Positions 43,480-51,599 of a stretch of 62,107 nucleotides of DNA are shown here, piece by piece. A program made the translations under genes and the position numbers. The DNA comes from Verrucomicrobiota bacterium (GTDB taxonomy: Bacteria > Verrucomicrobiota > Verrucomicrobiia > Opitutales > UBA953): the NCBI GenBank assembly GCA_026397955.1, contig JAPLTV010000028.1:1-62107 (forward strand), given 5' to 3'. Position 1 is the first letter of the stretch, and each line of letters begins with the position of its first letter. Under the pieces are notes generated by a model. The model was given only the letters and a program-made list of their open reading frames with translations. It did not search any database and was not told the origin of the DNA.

Positions 43480-44399
43480 GCCGTCTCGAGGATACACTTA
43501 TCCAGGTAGGCGCGCGACTTGTTCACGGCCGCGGTGACCTCGCTGGCGGTGGGCAGGATCGGAATACCGCGCGGGGTCGGGTGCATGAAGATCTCGGCGA
43601 CGCCCTTGAAGCGGACGTCGCGGAGCGCCTTGACGACGAGACGGTAATCGAGGCCGCCGCCGAAACCGGGCAGCTGCTGCAATTCGACCTCCTTGCTGGC
43701 CTTCTTGAAGATGCCCTCGGAGTGTTCTTGGAAATAGATGAACGGGAGGTTCTTCGCGCCGGCGTAGCGGATGAGCGCCGGGATCTGGTCCTGCCACACG
43801 TGCAGGTGATGCGGAGCGAAGGCGATCCCGAGGTTAGGCGAGGTGTTCAGGTCGGCGAAGGCCTTGATGGAATCCGGGTGATGCAGCGCCTGGTTTACGT
43901 GGTTCTCGACCGCGATGGTCACGCCGAGTTCGGCGGCCTTGGCGACGTGCGGCTTCATGTCCTCGAGGAACTTGGCGACGGCGGCCTTGGCGGCGGCACC
44001 TTCGGGATTCTTCGGTCCAACGCATCCACAAATGACGAGATTGCCGCCGTGCTTTTTTACCCAGGCCATCTCTTCCTGGAGCTTGAAGGGTCCGAGCGGG
44101 TAGCGGGTGCTGGAACCGACGCGCACACCGTGCTTCTTGAGTAGTGCCGCAAAGGCTTCTTCACCGAGAGCCGTGGCCTGCTCGCGCTGGTCACCGTGCA
44201 CCTTGCACCAGATATCGAGCGACTCCGCGCCGACCTTGGCGACCTCGGGCAGGATGACGTCGAGCGGCATCGTGCCGTAGAGCGCTGAAGACAGCGTGTA
44301 ACGGATCTTGAAGTCATCCTTGGACTGGGCGCGGGCCGAGAGGGCCGCAAAGACGGCGGCAGCCGGGACGGCACGGAGGAAATCGCGACGGGAAAGCAT
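43476..44399 (-). CDS. Tat-exported xylose-isomerase-like TIM barrel protein
   Basis: The 307-residue protein starts with a twin-arginine signal (MLSRRDFLRAVPAAAVFAAL, motif SRRDFL). Next comes an AP-endonuclease-2/sugar isomerase TIM barrel, with TIAVENHVNQALHH, GIAFAPHHLHVW, IYFQEHSEGIF and GVAEIFMHP as likely metal-binding strands. Relatives isomerise or epimerise sugars, and some act on 3-keto sugars. The in-frame ATG at 44444 would spoil the Tat signal, so 44399 is used. It follows the DJ-1-like gene by 5 bp. Confidence 0.84.
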   Translation of the reverse strand: MLSRRDFLRAVPAAAVFAALSARAQSKDDFKIRYTLSSALYGTMPLDVILPEVAKVGAESLDIWCKVHGDQREQATALGEEAFAALLKKHGVRVGSSTRYPLGPFKLQEEMAWVKKHGGNLVICGCVGPKNPEGAAAKAAVAKFLEDMKPHVAKAAELGVTIAVENHVNQALHHPDSIKAFADLNTSPNLGIAFAPHHLHVWQDQIPALIRYAGAKNLPFIYFQEHSEGIFKKASKEVELQQLPGFGGGLDYRLVVKALRDVRFKGVAEIFMHPTPRGIPILPTASEVTAAVNKSRAYLDKCILETA

Positions 44400-44404
44400 G
44401 GGGA

Positions 44405-45094
44405 TTACTTCTGGTCGCGCTGGGCTTCGAGCATCTTGATCCACGGGCCGACGAACGAACCGTTGTCATGGAAGGTACGTCCGCTGACCATGTGGCGGTC
44501 AATCACGACCGGGGCGTTGACGAAGATACCGCCGCAAACCTCGAGGTCGAACTTGCACTTCGGCACGGTGGCCATGCGCAGACCCTTCACGATGCCTGCG
44601 CGGGCGGGGATTTCGACGCCGTGGCAGACGCTCATCATCGGCTTCTTGTGCTCCCAGAACCAGCGCGTGGCGGCCAGGAGGGCCTCGTCTTCGCGGATAT
44701 ACTCCGGGGCGCGACCACCGCTGAAAAAGATGCCGGCGTATTCCTCAGGCTTGATGTCCTTGAAGGCGATGTCGGCGTTGATCGTGTAGCCTTCCCACTC
44801 CTTGGTGATGGTCCAACCCGGCTTCACCTCGTGCAGCACGGTCTGGTAGACACGCTTCTCCGGCGTCGCGAAGACCGGCTGGAAGCCGGCTTCCTGCAGG
44901 CGGTAGACCGGGTACATCGTGTCGAGCAGCTCAGTGGCGTCCCCGATGACGATGAGCACCTTCGGCTTGTTCGCATTCTCGGGCTTATCGGCGCCAGACG
45001 AGATCGAGGCCTGATTCTTATTGTCGATGATGCCGGCGGCGGAGACCAAGGCGCAAAGGCCGAGGAGGCCGGCGGTGAGGAGGCGGAGTTTCAT
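44405..45094 (-). CDS. Exported DJ-1/PfpI family protein
   Basis: The 229-residue protein has a signal peptide (MKLRLLTAGLLGLCALVSAA), then the DJ-1/PfpI Rossmann-like domain. The reactive cysteine is Cys157 in SVCHGV at the nucleophile elbow, and Glu55 (GDATELLD) is the likely partner acid. Family members are proteases, glyoxalases, deglycases or hydratases, so the activity is open. Export is unusual for this mostly cytosolic family. It is the first gene of a four-gene operon, and its start ATG 45094 faces the regulator gene across 84 bp. Confidence 0.86.
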   Translation of the reverse strand: MKLRLLTAGLLGLCALVSAAGIIDNKNQASISSGADKPENANKPKVLIVIGDATELLDTMYPVYRLQEAGFQPVFATPEKRVYQTVLHEVKPGWTITKEWEGYTINADIAFKDIKPEEYAGIFFSGGRAPEYIREDEALLAATRWFWEHKKPMMSVCHGVEIPARAGIVKGLRMATVPKCKFDLEVCGGIFVNAPVVIDRHMVSGRTFHDNGSFVGPWIKMLEAQRDQK

Positions 45095-45178
45095 AGGGGT
45101 GTGAGGACTATATCCTTTCTTGCCCGGAATGTCATTACAGGTATGATGCACTAAAAGTAAGGTTTTTGGTCAAACCCC
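45095..45178. promoter_or_regulatory. Divergent control region of the oxidation operon and its regulator
   Basis: This 84-bp spacer must hold the promoters of both the four-gene minus operon and the plus-strand regulator. It contains an imperfect inverted repeat, TCAT-TACAGGT-ATGA (within 45130-45150), that might be an operator half-site pair. AT-rich stretches flank it. No strong -35/-10 pair could be chosen by eye. Confidence 0.4.
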
Positions 45179-46342
45179 ATGCCCTCCCCCGCTCATCGCC
45201 ACGCCCCGCGAGTCGCCCTGCTCATCGAGACCACGCGTAGTTACACGCGTGAGTTGCTCGCCGGGGTCCGCAGCTACGTGGCGGCCCACGGCCCCTGGTC
45301 GACCTACCTCGAACTCCGCGCCCTCGACTCGTCCCCGCCGACCTGGCTGAAGGACTGGGATGGCGACGGCATCCTGACCCGCACGTTCAGCGCGGAGACC
45401 TCCAAGCTGGTCGCGGCGACGGGGCTCCCGGCCGTCGAACTCCGCTCGACCCACTTCGCCGGCGGCCGGCCGTTCGTGGGCTGTAATAATGAAGACATCG
45501 GCCGCATGGTGGCCGAGCACCTCTACGAACGCGGCTTCCGGCACTTCGCCGCCTACAGCCAGCGTAACGAGGAGTTCTTCATCGAGCGCGTGGACAACTT
45601 CAAGAAGGTCGTCCGCACCTATGGCCACCGCTGCCTCGAACTCCCCGAGGACCATCCGGAACGCGTCCCGGACTGGGAGCAGAGCCAATCCCGCCTGATC
45701 CAATGGATCGCGCAACTGCCCAAGCCCATCGGCATCTTCGCGACCACGGACCAGCTCGGCGTCCGCCTGCTCGAGGCCTGCCAGACGGCGGGCGTCGCCG
45801 TGCCGGAAGAGGTCGCGGTCGTCGGCGCCGAGAACGAGGAGACGCTCTGCAGTTTCACCACCCCGCCCCTCTCGAGCGTCCGGTTCGACGGCCAGGCGGT
45901 CGGCTTCGCCGCGGCGGAACTGCTCGACCGCCTGATGCGCGGCAAGGCCGCCCGGACGAAGCTGATCCTGGTCGCGCCCAAAGGCATCGTGGTACGCGGC
46001 TCTTCCGGCGAGCTGGTGATCGGCGACCGGCTCGTGGCGCGCGCGGTCGCGCTCATCCGCGAAGGCGCCGCCCGCGGGCTCGACGTCAACGAACTATCCG
46101 CGAAGCTGGGCGCATCGCGCAGCACGCTCGACCGACGGATGAAGACGGTGCTCAAGCGCTCACCGAAGGACGAGATTCTCCGCGTGCGCTTCCGCGAGGT
46201 GGAGCGCCTCCTCCGCGAGACCAACCTCACCATCGACCTGATTGCCGAGCAGACGGGCTTCACGCATAGCCACTACCTGCAAGCGACCTTCAAGGCCCGC
46301 TATAAACAGACGCCGGGGAAATTCCGTCGCTCGAAAGCCTAA
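45179..46342 (+). CDS. XylR-like AraC-family transcriptional regulator
   Basis: The 387-residue protein pairs a periplasmic-binding-protein-like ligand domain (residues ~10-275, RVALLIETTRSYTRELLAGV to the SVRFDGQAVGFAAAELL segment) with a C-terminal AraC double helix-turn-helix (~285-385, VNELSAKLGASRSTLDRRM, and DLIAEQTGFTHSHYLQATFK). This architecture is that of the sugar-sensing regulator XylR. It is divergent from the operon that starts at 45094, so that operon is its likely target and a sugar the likely ligand. It abuts the ABC ATPase gene tail to tail with no gap. Confidence 0.92.
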   Translation: MPSPAHRHAPRVALLIETTRSYTRELLAGVRSYVAAHGPWSTYLELRALDSSPPTWLKDWDGDGILTRTFSAETSKLVAATGLPAVELRSTHFAGGRPFVGCNNEDIGRMVAEHLYERGFRHFAAYSQRNEEFFIERVDNFKKVVRTYGHRCLELPEDHPERVPDWEQSQSRLIQWIAQLPKPIGIFATTDQLGVRLLEACQTAGVAVPEEVAVVGAENEETLCSFTTPPLSSVRFDGQAVGFAAAELLDRLMRGKAARTKLILVAPKGIVVRGSSGELVIGDRLVARAVALIREGAARGLDVNELSAKLGASRSTLDRRMKTVLKRSPKDEILRVRFREVERLLRETNLTIDLIAEQTGFTHSHYLQATFKARYKQTPGKFRRSKA

Positions 46343-47413
46343 TCAGCGGTTCAGCCCGACGACATCCTCGGGCTCAGCCCAAGCGTATACGGTGGCCTTC
46401 GAGCCGATCCGCTGGCGCGGATTGGCCTCGGAAACCTTAAGGACCACGCCCTCCTTCGTCTTGAAATCATGCAGGGAGACATCGCCCTGGAAGAGCGAGG
46501 CCACGATGGAGCCGGCGAAGGCGTTCTCTTCGGGCGCCATGAAGTCGAGCTTCAGGCACTCGGGTCGAACACAGACGACAATCTTCGCTCCGGGGGATGG
46601 AGGGCTTTCGGGCGTCGCGAGGGCTCCGCGCACTTCGCCCACCGCGGTCTCGGCGACGAACTCACCCGCGCCGACCTGGGTCACCTTGCCGGGTATGAGG
46701 TTCGCGGAACCAAGGAAGGTGGCGATCCAGCTGTCCGCCGGGCGGCGATAGAGGTCAATGGGCACGCCGGCCTGGACGATGCGGCCCTCGTGCATGATCG
46801 CGAGACGGTCAGCCATCGCGAAGGCGTCCTTCTGGTCGTGCAACACGCAGAGCACCGTCACGCCGGTCGCACGTACGAGTTTGCGGATGACGTCACGGAC
46901 CTCGAGGCGTGAAGCGGCGTCGAGGTTGCTCAGGGGTTCGTCGAGTAACAGGAGTTTCGGACGCAGCGCGAGCACGCGGGCGAGCGCGACGCGTTGCTGC
47001 TGCCCGCCGGAAAGTTCCTGCGGACGGCGCGAAGCCCAGCCATCGGCGCCGACGAGCTTCAACGCCTCGAGGGCGCGCGCCTTGATCTCGGCGGCGGAGA
47101 GCTTTTCGGCGTCGAGCGAAAACGCGGCGTTCTCGAGAACCGAAAGGTGCGGGAAGAGCGCGTAGTTCTGGTGGACGAACCCGAAGCCGCGCTCGGCGGA
47201 CTCAGCGAAGGTGATGTCGCGATTATCCAGCAGCACCGTGCCGCCCTGGGATTCGATCTGCCCGGCGAGCACCTTGAGCAAGGTCGTCTTGCCGCTACCG
47301 GACGGACCCAGCAGGCAGCAGAGCGTGCCCGTCTCCACGACGAGGTCGACCCCCGTGAGGACGGGCGTCGTGCCGAGCTGGCGGCGCAGGCCGGTGAGGC
47401 GGAGGGTGGGCAC
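46343..47413 (-). CDS. Orphan ABC transporter ATPase with TOBE domain
   Basis: The 356-residue protein has the PotA/FbpC/MalK layout. It has Walker A GPSGSGKTT (~36-44), signature LSGGQQQR, Walker B LLLLDEPLSNLD and a switch histidine in CVLHDQKDAFAMADR. C-terminal TOBE modules begin near ~245. It should power an importer of polyamine, iron, phosphate-like anions or sugar. No permease or binding-protein gene is adjacent, so the substrate is unknown and the partners must be elsewhere. Confidence 0.92.
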   Translation of the reverse strand: MPTLRLTGLRRQLGTTPVLTGVDLVVETGTLCCLLGPSGSGKTTLLKVLAGQIESQGGTVLLDNRDITFAESAERGFGFVHQNYALFPHLSVLENAAFSLDAEKLSAAEIKARALEALKLVGADGWASRRPQELSGGQQQRVALARVLALRPKLLLLDEPLSNLDAASRLEVRDVIRKLVRATGVTVLCVLHDQKDAFAMADRLAIMHEGRIVQAGVPIDLYRRPADSWIATFLGSANLIPGKVTQVGAGEFVAETAVGEVRGALATPESPPSPGAKIVVCVRPECLKLDFMAPEENAFAGSIVASLFQGDVSLHDFKTKEGVVLKVSEANPRQRIGSKATVYAWAEPEDVVGLNR

Positions 47414-47538
47414 GGCCGGAACCTAGGCATAAGCCCCTCTGGGGAGCAAGGTCGCCCGCCGACTGTGAATGATTTCCCCGACCGCTTCACCTTCCCACGC
47501 TTGCCACGGGCCCGGTTTCGGGCAATTTGACGACTCCC

Positions 47539-48147
47539 ATGCGTAACGAAGACGAAGACGAGGAAGAGAAGACCCCGGCCGCCCCCAAGGACGGCGGCCC
47601 GAGCGCCATGCTCATCCAGAAGAAGTTCCTCGAACAGCGGAAGATCTTCCTCTGGGGCGCCGTCGAAGACGCGTCCGCCCGAGACATCGTCGAGAAGCTC
47701 CTGTACTTGGACGGCATCGACCCCGGTAAGGAGATCACCTTCTACATCAACACCCCAGGCGGCTCCATCACCTCCGGCATGGCCGTCTATGACACCATCC
47801 GCATGATCAGCTCCCCGGTGAAGGTCGTCGTCACCGGTATGGCCGCCTCGATGGGCTCCATCCTGCTCCAGGCCCCTAAGGAAAAGGGCAACCGCCTCCT
47901 CTTCCCCCACTCCCGCGTGATGATCCACCAGCCACTCATCATGGGCCGCATCCAGGCCACCGCCGTGGACATCCACATCCAGGCCCAGGAAATGGAACGC
48001 CTCCGCTCCGAGCTCAACGAGATCCTCGCCAAAGCCTCGAAGCAGAAGATCGAGAAAGTCACCAAGGATACCGACCGCGACTTCTACATGACCGCCGAGG
48101 AGGCCATCGAGTATGGCCTCGCTGACGCGATCGTGAAGAAGCTCTAA
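47539..48147 (+). CDS. clpP: ATP-dependent Clp protease proteolytic subunit
   Basis: ClpP forms the double-heptamer chamber fed by ClpX or ClpA. From ATG 47539 the protein has 202 residues. The catalytic triad is present: Ser104 (GMAASMGS), His130 (RVMIHQP) and Asp177 (TKDTDRDF). An in-frame TTG at 47527 is an alternative. The N-terminus is very acidic (MRNEDEDEEEKTP), unlike the usual short propeptide. No clpX follows, so this may be one of several ClpP copies. Confidence 0.93.
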   Translation: MRNEDEDEEEKTPAAPKDGGPSAMLIQKKFLEQRKIFLWGAVEDASARDIVEKLLYLDGIDPGKEITFYINTPGGSITSGMAVYDTIRMISSPVKVVVTGMAASMGSILLQAPKEKGNRLLFPHSRVMIHQPLIMGRIQATAVDIHIQAQEMERLRSELNEILAKASKQKIEKVTKDTDRDFYMTAEEAIEYGLADAIVKKL

Positions 48148-48162
48148 GGCCGCCCCACGCGC

Positions 48163-49056
48163 ATGGGCATCGGCGACCGGGCCTACATGCGAGATCGCTC
48201 CGCCCCGCGCGTGCCGATCTCCATGACGACTTGGGTCGTCGGCGTGCTGGTCGGCTTCTTCATCCTTAACCTCATCCAGGAATCCGCGCACGCGGACTTC
48301 CTCGGCTGGATGGTGCTCGACGAAAGCCAGCCCAGCGTCTGGCAGTGGCTCACCTACGCTCTCCTGCACAAGGAATTCTGGCACCTCCTCGGCAACTGCC
48401 TCATCCTCTGGTGGACCGGCGCGACGGTCGAACAGGAACACGGACCGGCCACGTTCCTGAAGGTCCTCGTCGGCGGCGCGCTCATCGGCGCGCTCACCTG
48501 GTATCTCACCGGATGGGGCGGCGGCCATAACGGCGTACTCGTCGGTATCTCCGCTGGTGTCTACGCGCTGATGCTCGTCGCACTCCTCGATAAGCTCGAC
48601 CACCAGATCACGCTGCTGCTGTTCTTCTTCCTCCCCGTCACGCTCAAGGTCCGCTGGCTGCTTATAGCGACTGCGCTCTTCACCGTTCTCGGCTGGGGCT
48701 TCTCCGAATTCCCCGCCCGCCATGCTTGGCTCGCATGGAAGCCTGCCTGGAGCGACGGCATCGCCCACTCGGCCCACCTGGGCGGCCTGATCTTCGGCTG
48801 GCTCGCCTGGCGTTACCTTAACCGGACAAATTGGGCTCCTAGTTACGCTCAGGTACAGGAACCCATGCCAACCGACGCTCCAAGCCCCGCTTTCGAGACC
48901 CCGACCGAGGTAAATCCCTCATCCCGCCCGCTCACCTCCGCACAAGCTCGTGCGGAAATGGACCAGCTTCTGGACAAGATTTCGGCTGGGGGATTCGGCT
49001 CGCTCACTGCTGGCGAGAAACGTAGGCTCGAAGAACTTAGCGCCCGCCTACGCTAA
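48163..49056 (+). CDS. Rhomboid-family intramembrane serine protease
   Basis: The 297-residue protein has six or seven membrane helices. The catalytic serine is Ser130 in GISAG (GxSxG) and the partner His205 lies in AHSAHLGG. The HLLGN motif in helix 2 (~74-78) supplies the oxyanion-site histidine and asparagine. After residue ~225 there is a soluble tail with a Pro-rich linker and a helical end (AEMDQLLDKISAGGFGSLTA), a tail I recall from other rhomboids. It starts 15 bp after clpP. Substrates are unknown. Confidence 0.92.
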   Translation: MGIGDRAYMRDRSAPRVPISMTTWVVGVLVGFFILNLIQESAHADFLGWMVLDESQPSVWQWLTYALLHKEFWHLLGNCLILWWTGATVEQEHGPATFLKVLVGGALIGALTWYLTGWGGGHNGVLVGISAGVYALMLVALLDKLDHQITLLLFFFLPVTLKVRWLLIATALFTVLGWGFSEFPARHAWLAWKPAWSDGIAHSAHLGGLIFGWLAWRYLNRTNWAPSYAQVQEPMPTDAPSPAFETPTEVNPSSRPLTSAQARAEMDQLLDKISAGGFGSLTAGEKRRLEELSARLR

Positions 49057-49076
49057 GTTTCCCCACCCCACCCTTT

Positions 49077-51272
49077 ATGCGCCTCAGACTTTTCCTGCTG
49101 CCGATCCTTCTGGCAGCGCTGGCCTCCGCCCAGACCGCCGGCTTCACCACCACGCAGTCGATGCAGAACGAGACGCGCGCCACCGCGGCGCTCCTCGAGA
49201 AGCTCCACATCAGCAAGAAGGACATGGGCTCGGTCGACATGAACTCCGTCGTGAAGACCTACTGCGAAAACCTCGACGGCGCGAAGATGTACTTCACGGC
49301 CGAAGAGGTAGATGAGTTCGTCAACCGCTACGGCAAGACCCTCGATCTCTACCTACAGCGCGGCAACCTGACCCCGGCCTTCGAGATCTACTCCCTCTTC
49401 AAGAAGAAGGTCAACGAGCGCACGGTCTCCAACCTCGCCGCCCTCGACCAGCCGATTGACCTCACCCAGCCGGGCACCTTCCCGGTCGACCGCAAGAAGG
49501 CCGAGTGGCCCGCCAACCAAGAAGCCGCCGACGCCCTCTGGGCCCGCCGCCTCCGCCTCGACATGCTCTCGGAACTCCTCGGCGAAGACCGCACGGGCAG
49601 CACCAAGGCCCCCAAGGACCACACTCTGCCGGAGATCACCCCGGAGAAGACCAAGGAATCCGCGGCCCGCCTGAAGAAGCGTTACGACAAATCCCGCACC
49701 TATCTCAACTTCGACCAGAACGAGGTGGAAGAGATCTTCCTCAACTCCTACTCGAGCCAGTACGACCCGCACTCGACCTTCTTCTCCCAGCAGTCACTGG
49801 AGGAATTCGAGATTGCGATGCGCAACTCGCTCGTCGGCATCGGCGCCACCCTTTCCGACGAAGACGGCTACTGCGTGATCAAGGACATCCTCCCCGGCGG
49901 ACCGCTCGACCTCTCCCATCAGGCCAAGTCCGGAGACAAGATCATCTCCGTCGGCCAAGGTACTGCCGGCGAGATGGAAGACATCGTCGGCATGCGCCTC
50001 TCGAAGGCCATCAGCCGCATCCGCGGCAAGCAGGGCTCCTCGGTCCGCCTGCTCGTCGACATGGCCGGCGGCGGCCGCAAGACAATCACGCTCAAGCGCG
50101 ACCAGATCAAGCTCGTCGGCCAGATGGCCTCAGCCAAGGCCTTCGAAGTGCCCAGCGGCAACGGCACCGTGCTGCTCGGCGTCATCGACCTCCCTTCGTT
50201 CTACGGCAAGAATTCCGACGGCTCCGGCTCCAGCCCCTCGGCTGATATCGAGCAACTCATCAACAAGCTCAAGGCGATGGGCATGAAGGCCCTCATCATG
50301 GATCTCCGCAAGAACGGCGGCGGCCTCCTGACCGAGGCGGTCGACATCTCCGGCCTCTTCATCCCGAAAGGCTCCGTCCTCCAGGTCCGCGACAGCCAAG
50401 GCCGCTCTGAAGATTACCGCGACGAAGACGAGAAGGTGGCCTGGGCCGGCCCGCTGATCGTGCTTACGTCTAAGCTCTCCGCCTCCGCCTCCGAGATCTT
50501 CGCCGGCGCGATGCATGACCACCGCCGCGCCATCGTGGTCGGCGATACGACCACGCACGGCAAAGGCTCGGTCCAGAACATTATCGAGCTGAGCCGCTTT
50601 GATAAGAACCTTAAGTCCGCGGTGAAGGTCACCATCCAGAAGTGGTACGCCCCCTCCGGCTCCTCAATCCAGCTCAAGGGCGTCCCGGCCGACATCGTGG
50701 TGCCGTCCGTCTACTCGGTGCTGCCGGTCGCCGAGTCCGATCTCGACCGCCCCCTGCCCTGGGATTCCGTCACCCCCACGCTCACCAAGGCCGACGAAGG
50801 CGAGTGGCTCAAGGCCAAGATCTCCGACGGCCTGATCGCGCAACTCTCCGCCGGCTCCGCCCGCCGCCAGTCCGAACTCCCCGAATTCCTCACGCTCTCC
50901 CGCACGATCGATTGGACGAAGAGCCGCCAGGTCCGCAAGGACGTGTCGCTCTCGCTCGACCAGCGCAGCAGCGAGCGCAAGGACGACCTGGAATTCCGTG
51001 AGCAGATCCGCCGCGAACTTGCCGATTACGCGAAGAAGGCCTTCAAGGTCAGCGACGTGAAACTGGACGCTGCCATCGAACAGGAGAAGAAGGAAGGCCC
51101 TGGCTCCGCCGCGAAGAGCAAGAAGGCCAGCCGCATGCGCGACCCCCTCGAAGACGATGATTGGCCGGAGTACGACATCCAGCTCCAGGAAGCGGTGCGC
51201 ATCGCGACCGACTGGACCGGCCTACTCCCAGGTGCATCGGTTGCCGCCGTCGCCGAGACGAAGAAGAAGTAA
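49077..51272 (+). CDS. Exported S41-family (Prc-like) tail-specific protease
   Basis: The 731-residue protein has a signal peptide (MRLRLFLLPILLAALASAQ), a helical N-terminal region, a PDZ domain (VGIGATLSDEDGYCVIKDIL, ~257-276) and the S41 core. The nucleophile segment SASASEIFAG is near residue 470 and the general-base lysine is near 496 (HGKGSVQ). The C-terminal helical domain matches the Prc branch. It should trim or degrade periplasmic proteins by their C-termini. It lies 20 bp after the rhomboid gene, and a repeat and terminator follow. Confidence 0.93.
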   Translation: MRLRLFLLPILLAALASAQTAGFTTTQSMQNETRATAALLEKLHISKKDMGSVDMNSVVKTYCENLDGAKMYFTAEEVDEFVNRYGKTLDLYLQRGNLTPAFEIYSLFKKKVNERTVSNLAALDQPIDLTQPGTFPVDRKKAEWPANQEAADALWARRLRLDMLSELLGEDRTGSTKAPKDHTLPEITPEKTKESAARLKKRYDKSRTYLNFDQNEVEEIFLNSYSSQYDPHSTFFSQQSLEEFEIAMRNSLVGIGATLSDEDGYCVIKDILPGGPLDLSHQAKSGDKIISVGQGTAGEMEDIVGMRLSKAISRIRGKQGSSVRLLVDMAGGGRKTITLKRDQIKLVGQMASAKAFEVPSGNGTVLLGVIDLPSFYGKNSDGSGSSPSADIEQLINKLKAMGMKALIMDLRKNGGGLLTEAVDISGLFIPKGSVLQVRDSQGRSEDYRDEDEKVAWAGPLIVLTSKLSASASEIFAGAMHDHRRAIVVGDTTTHGKGSVQNIIELSRFDKNLKSAVKVTIQKWYAPSGSSIQLKGVPADIVVPSVYSVLPVAESDLDRPLPWDSVTPTLTKADEGEWLKAKISDGLIAQLSAGSARRQSELPEFLTLSRTIDWTKSRQVRKDVSLSLDQRSSERKDDLEFREQIRRELADYAKKAFKVSDVKLDAAIEQEKKEGPGSAAKSKKASRMRDPLEDDDWPEYDIQLQEAVRIATDWTGLLPGASVAAVAETKKK

Positions 51273-51281
51273 GCCTGCGGC

Positions 51282-51316
51282 GGGGATCCGCTGGCATGGT
51301 GAACTGCTGCGAAGCA
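51282..51316 (+). repeat. 35-bp 3'-end repeat, copy 1
   Basis: It starts 10 bp after the S41 protease stop codon and is directly followed by the terminator at 51322. It reads GGGGATCCGCTGGC then ATGGTGAACTGCTGCGAAG. Near-identical copies lie after two minus-strand genes (52940-52974 and 55363-55397), always in the sense of the gene before it. Confidence 0.88.
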
Positions 51317-51321
51317 AATAG

Positions 51322-51348
51322 AGGCCGCCCACCCAGGCGGCCTTTTTG
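51322..51348 (+). terminator. Rho-independent terminator of the clpP-rhomboid-S41 genes
   Basis: Stem AGGCCGCC / GGCGGCCT with a six-base loop is followed by TTTTTG. It comes 50 bp after the protease stop and right after the 35-bp repeat. Confidence 0.88.
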
Positions 51349-51378
51349 TTGCCCTCGTTCGCCGTATGGTGAACGCAA

Positions 51379-51443
51379 GGTAGGGGCGAGGCTACGCCGC
51401 GCCCGTTCGCATCAATAGGGCATGACGTAGTCCTGCCCCTACC
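51379..51443 (+). repeat. GGTAGGG/CCCTACC-bounded element, short form
   Basis: The 65-bp element has perfect 9-bp inverted ends GGTAGGGGC / GCCCCTACC. Just inside the left end is a 9-bp stem with one mismatch (GGGCGAGGC / GCCGCGCCC). The internal CGTTCGC is shared with the long copies. It looks like an internally deleted version of the 124-bp element at 52787. Confidence 0.8.
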
Positions 51444-51471
51444 ATCGGCCACCATGCGGCGGCCGCCATGA

Positions 51472-51494
51472 GGTAGGGGCACGATTCATCGTGC
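51472..51494 (+). repeat. GGTAGGG half-element with perfect hairpin
   Basis: GGTAGGG is followed by a perfect 7-bp hairpin, GCACGAT / ATCGTGC, with a two-base loop. The right-hand CCCTACC end is missing. With the end of the previous element it forms an outward-facing inverted repeat. Confidence 0.7.
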
Positions 51495-51511
51495 ACTCCC
51501 ATCCGGCGGCC

Positions 51512-51547
51512 TGCTTCGCAGCAGTTCCCCCATGCAAGCAGACCCCC
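51512..51547 (-). repeat. Orphan copy of the 35-bp 3'-end repeat
   Basis: It matches the other copies over TGCTTCGCAGCAGTTC and GCAGACCCCC (plus-strand reading), with small changes in the middle. No minus-strand gene ends just before it, unlike the other copies. It may mark a lost gene or a copy inserted on its own. Confidence 0.75.
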
Positions 51548-51599
51548 ATGGCATGCTGTTTGATTTGCCGACCTCCTGCCCTGCCGACAACCTGACGCC

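Larger units (their letters stand above)
51273..51599. other. 327-bp noncoding region packed with repeats
   Basis: This spacer holds, in order, a 35-bp repeat just after the protease stop, a terminator, a 66-bp GGTAGGG-bounded element, a second GGTAGGG half-element with its hairpin, and an orphan copy of the 35-bp repeat in the opposite direction. The remaining ~50 bp before the aldose epimerase start show nothing I recognise. Confidence 0.8.
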
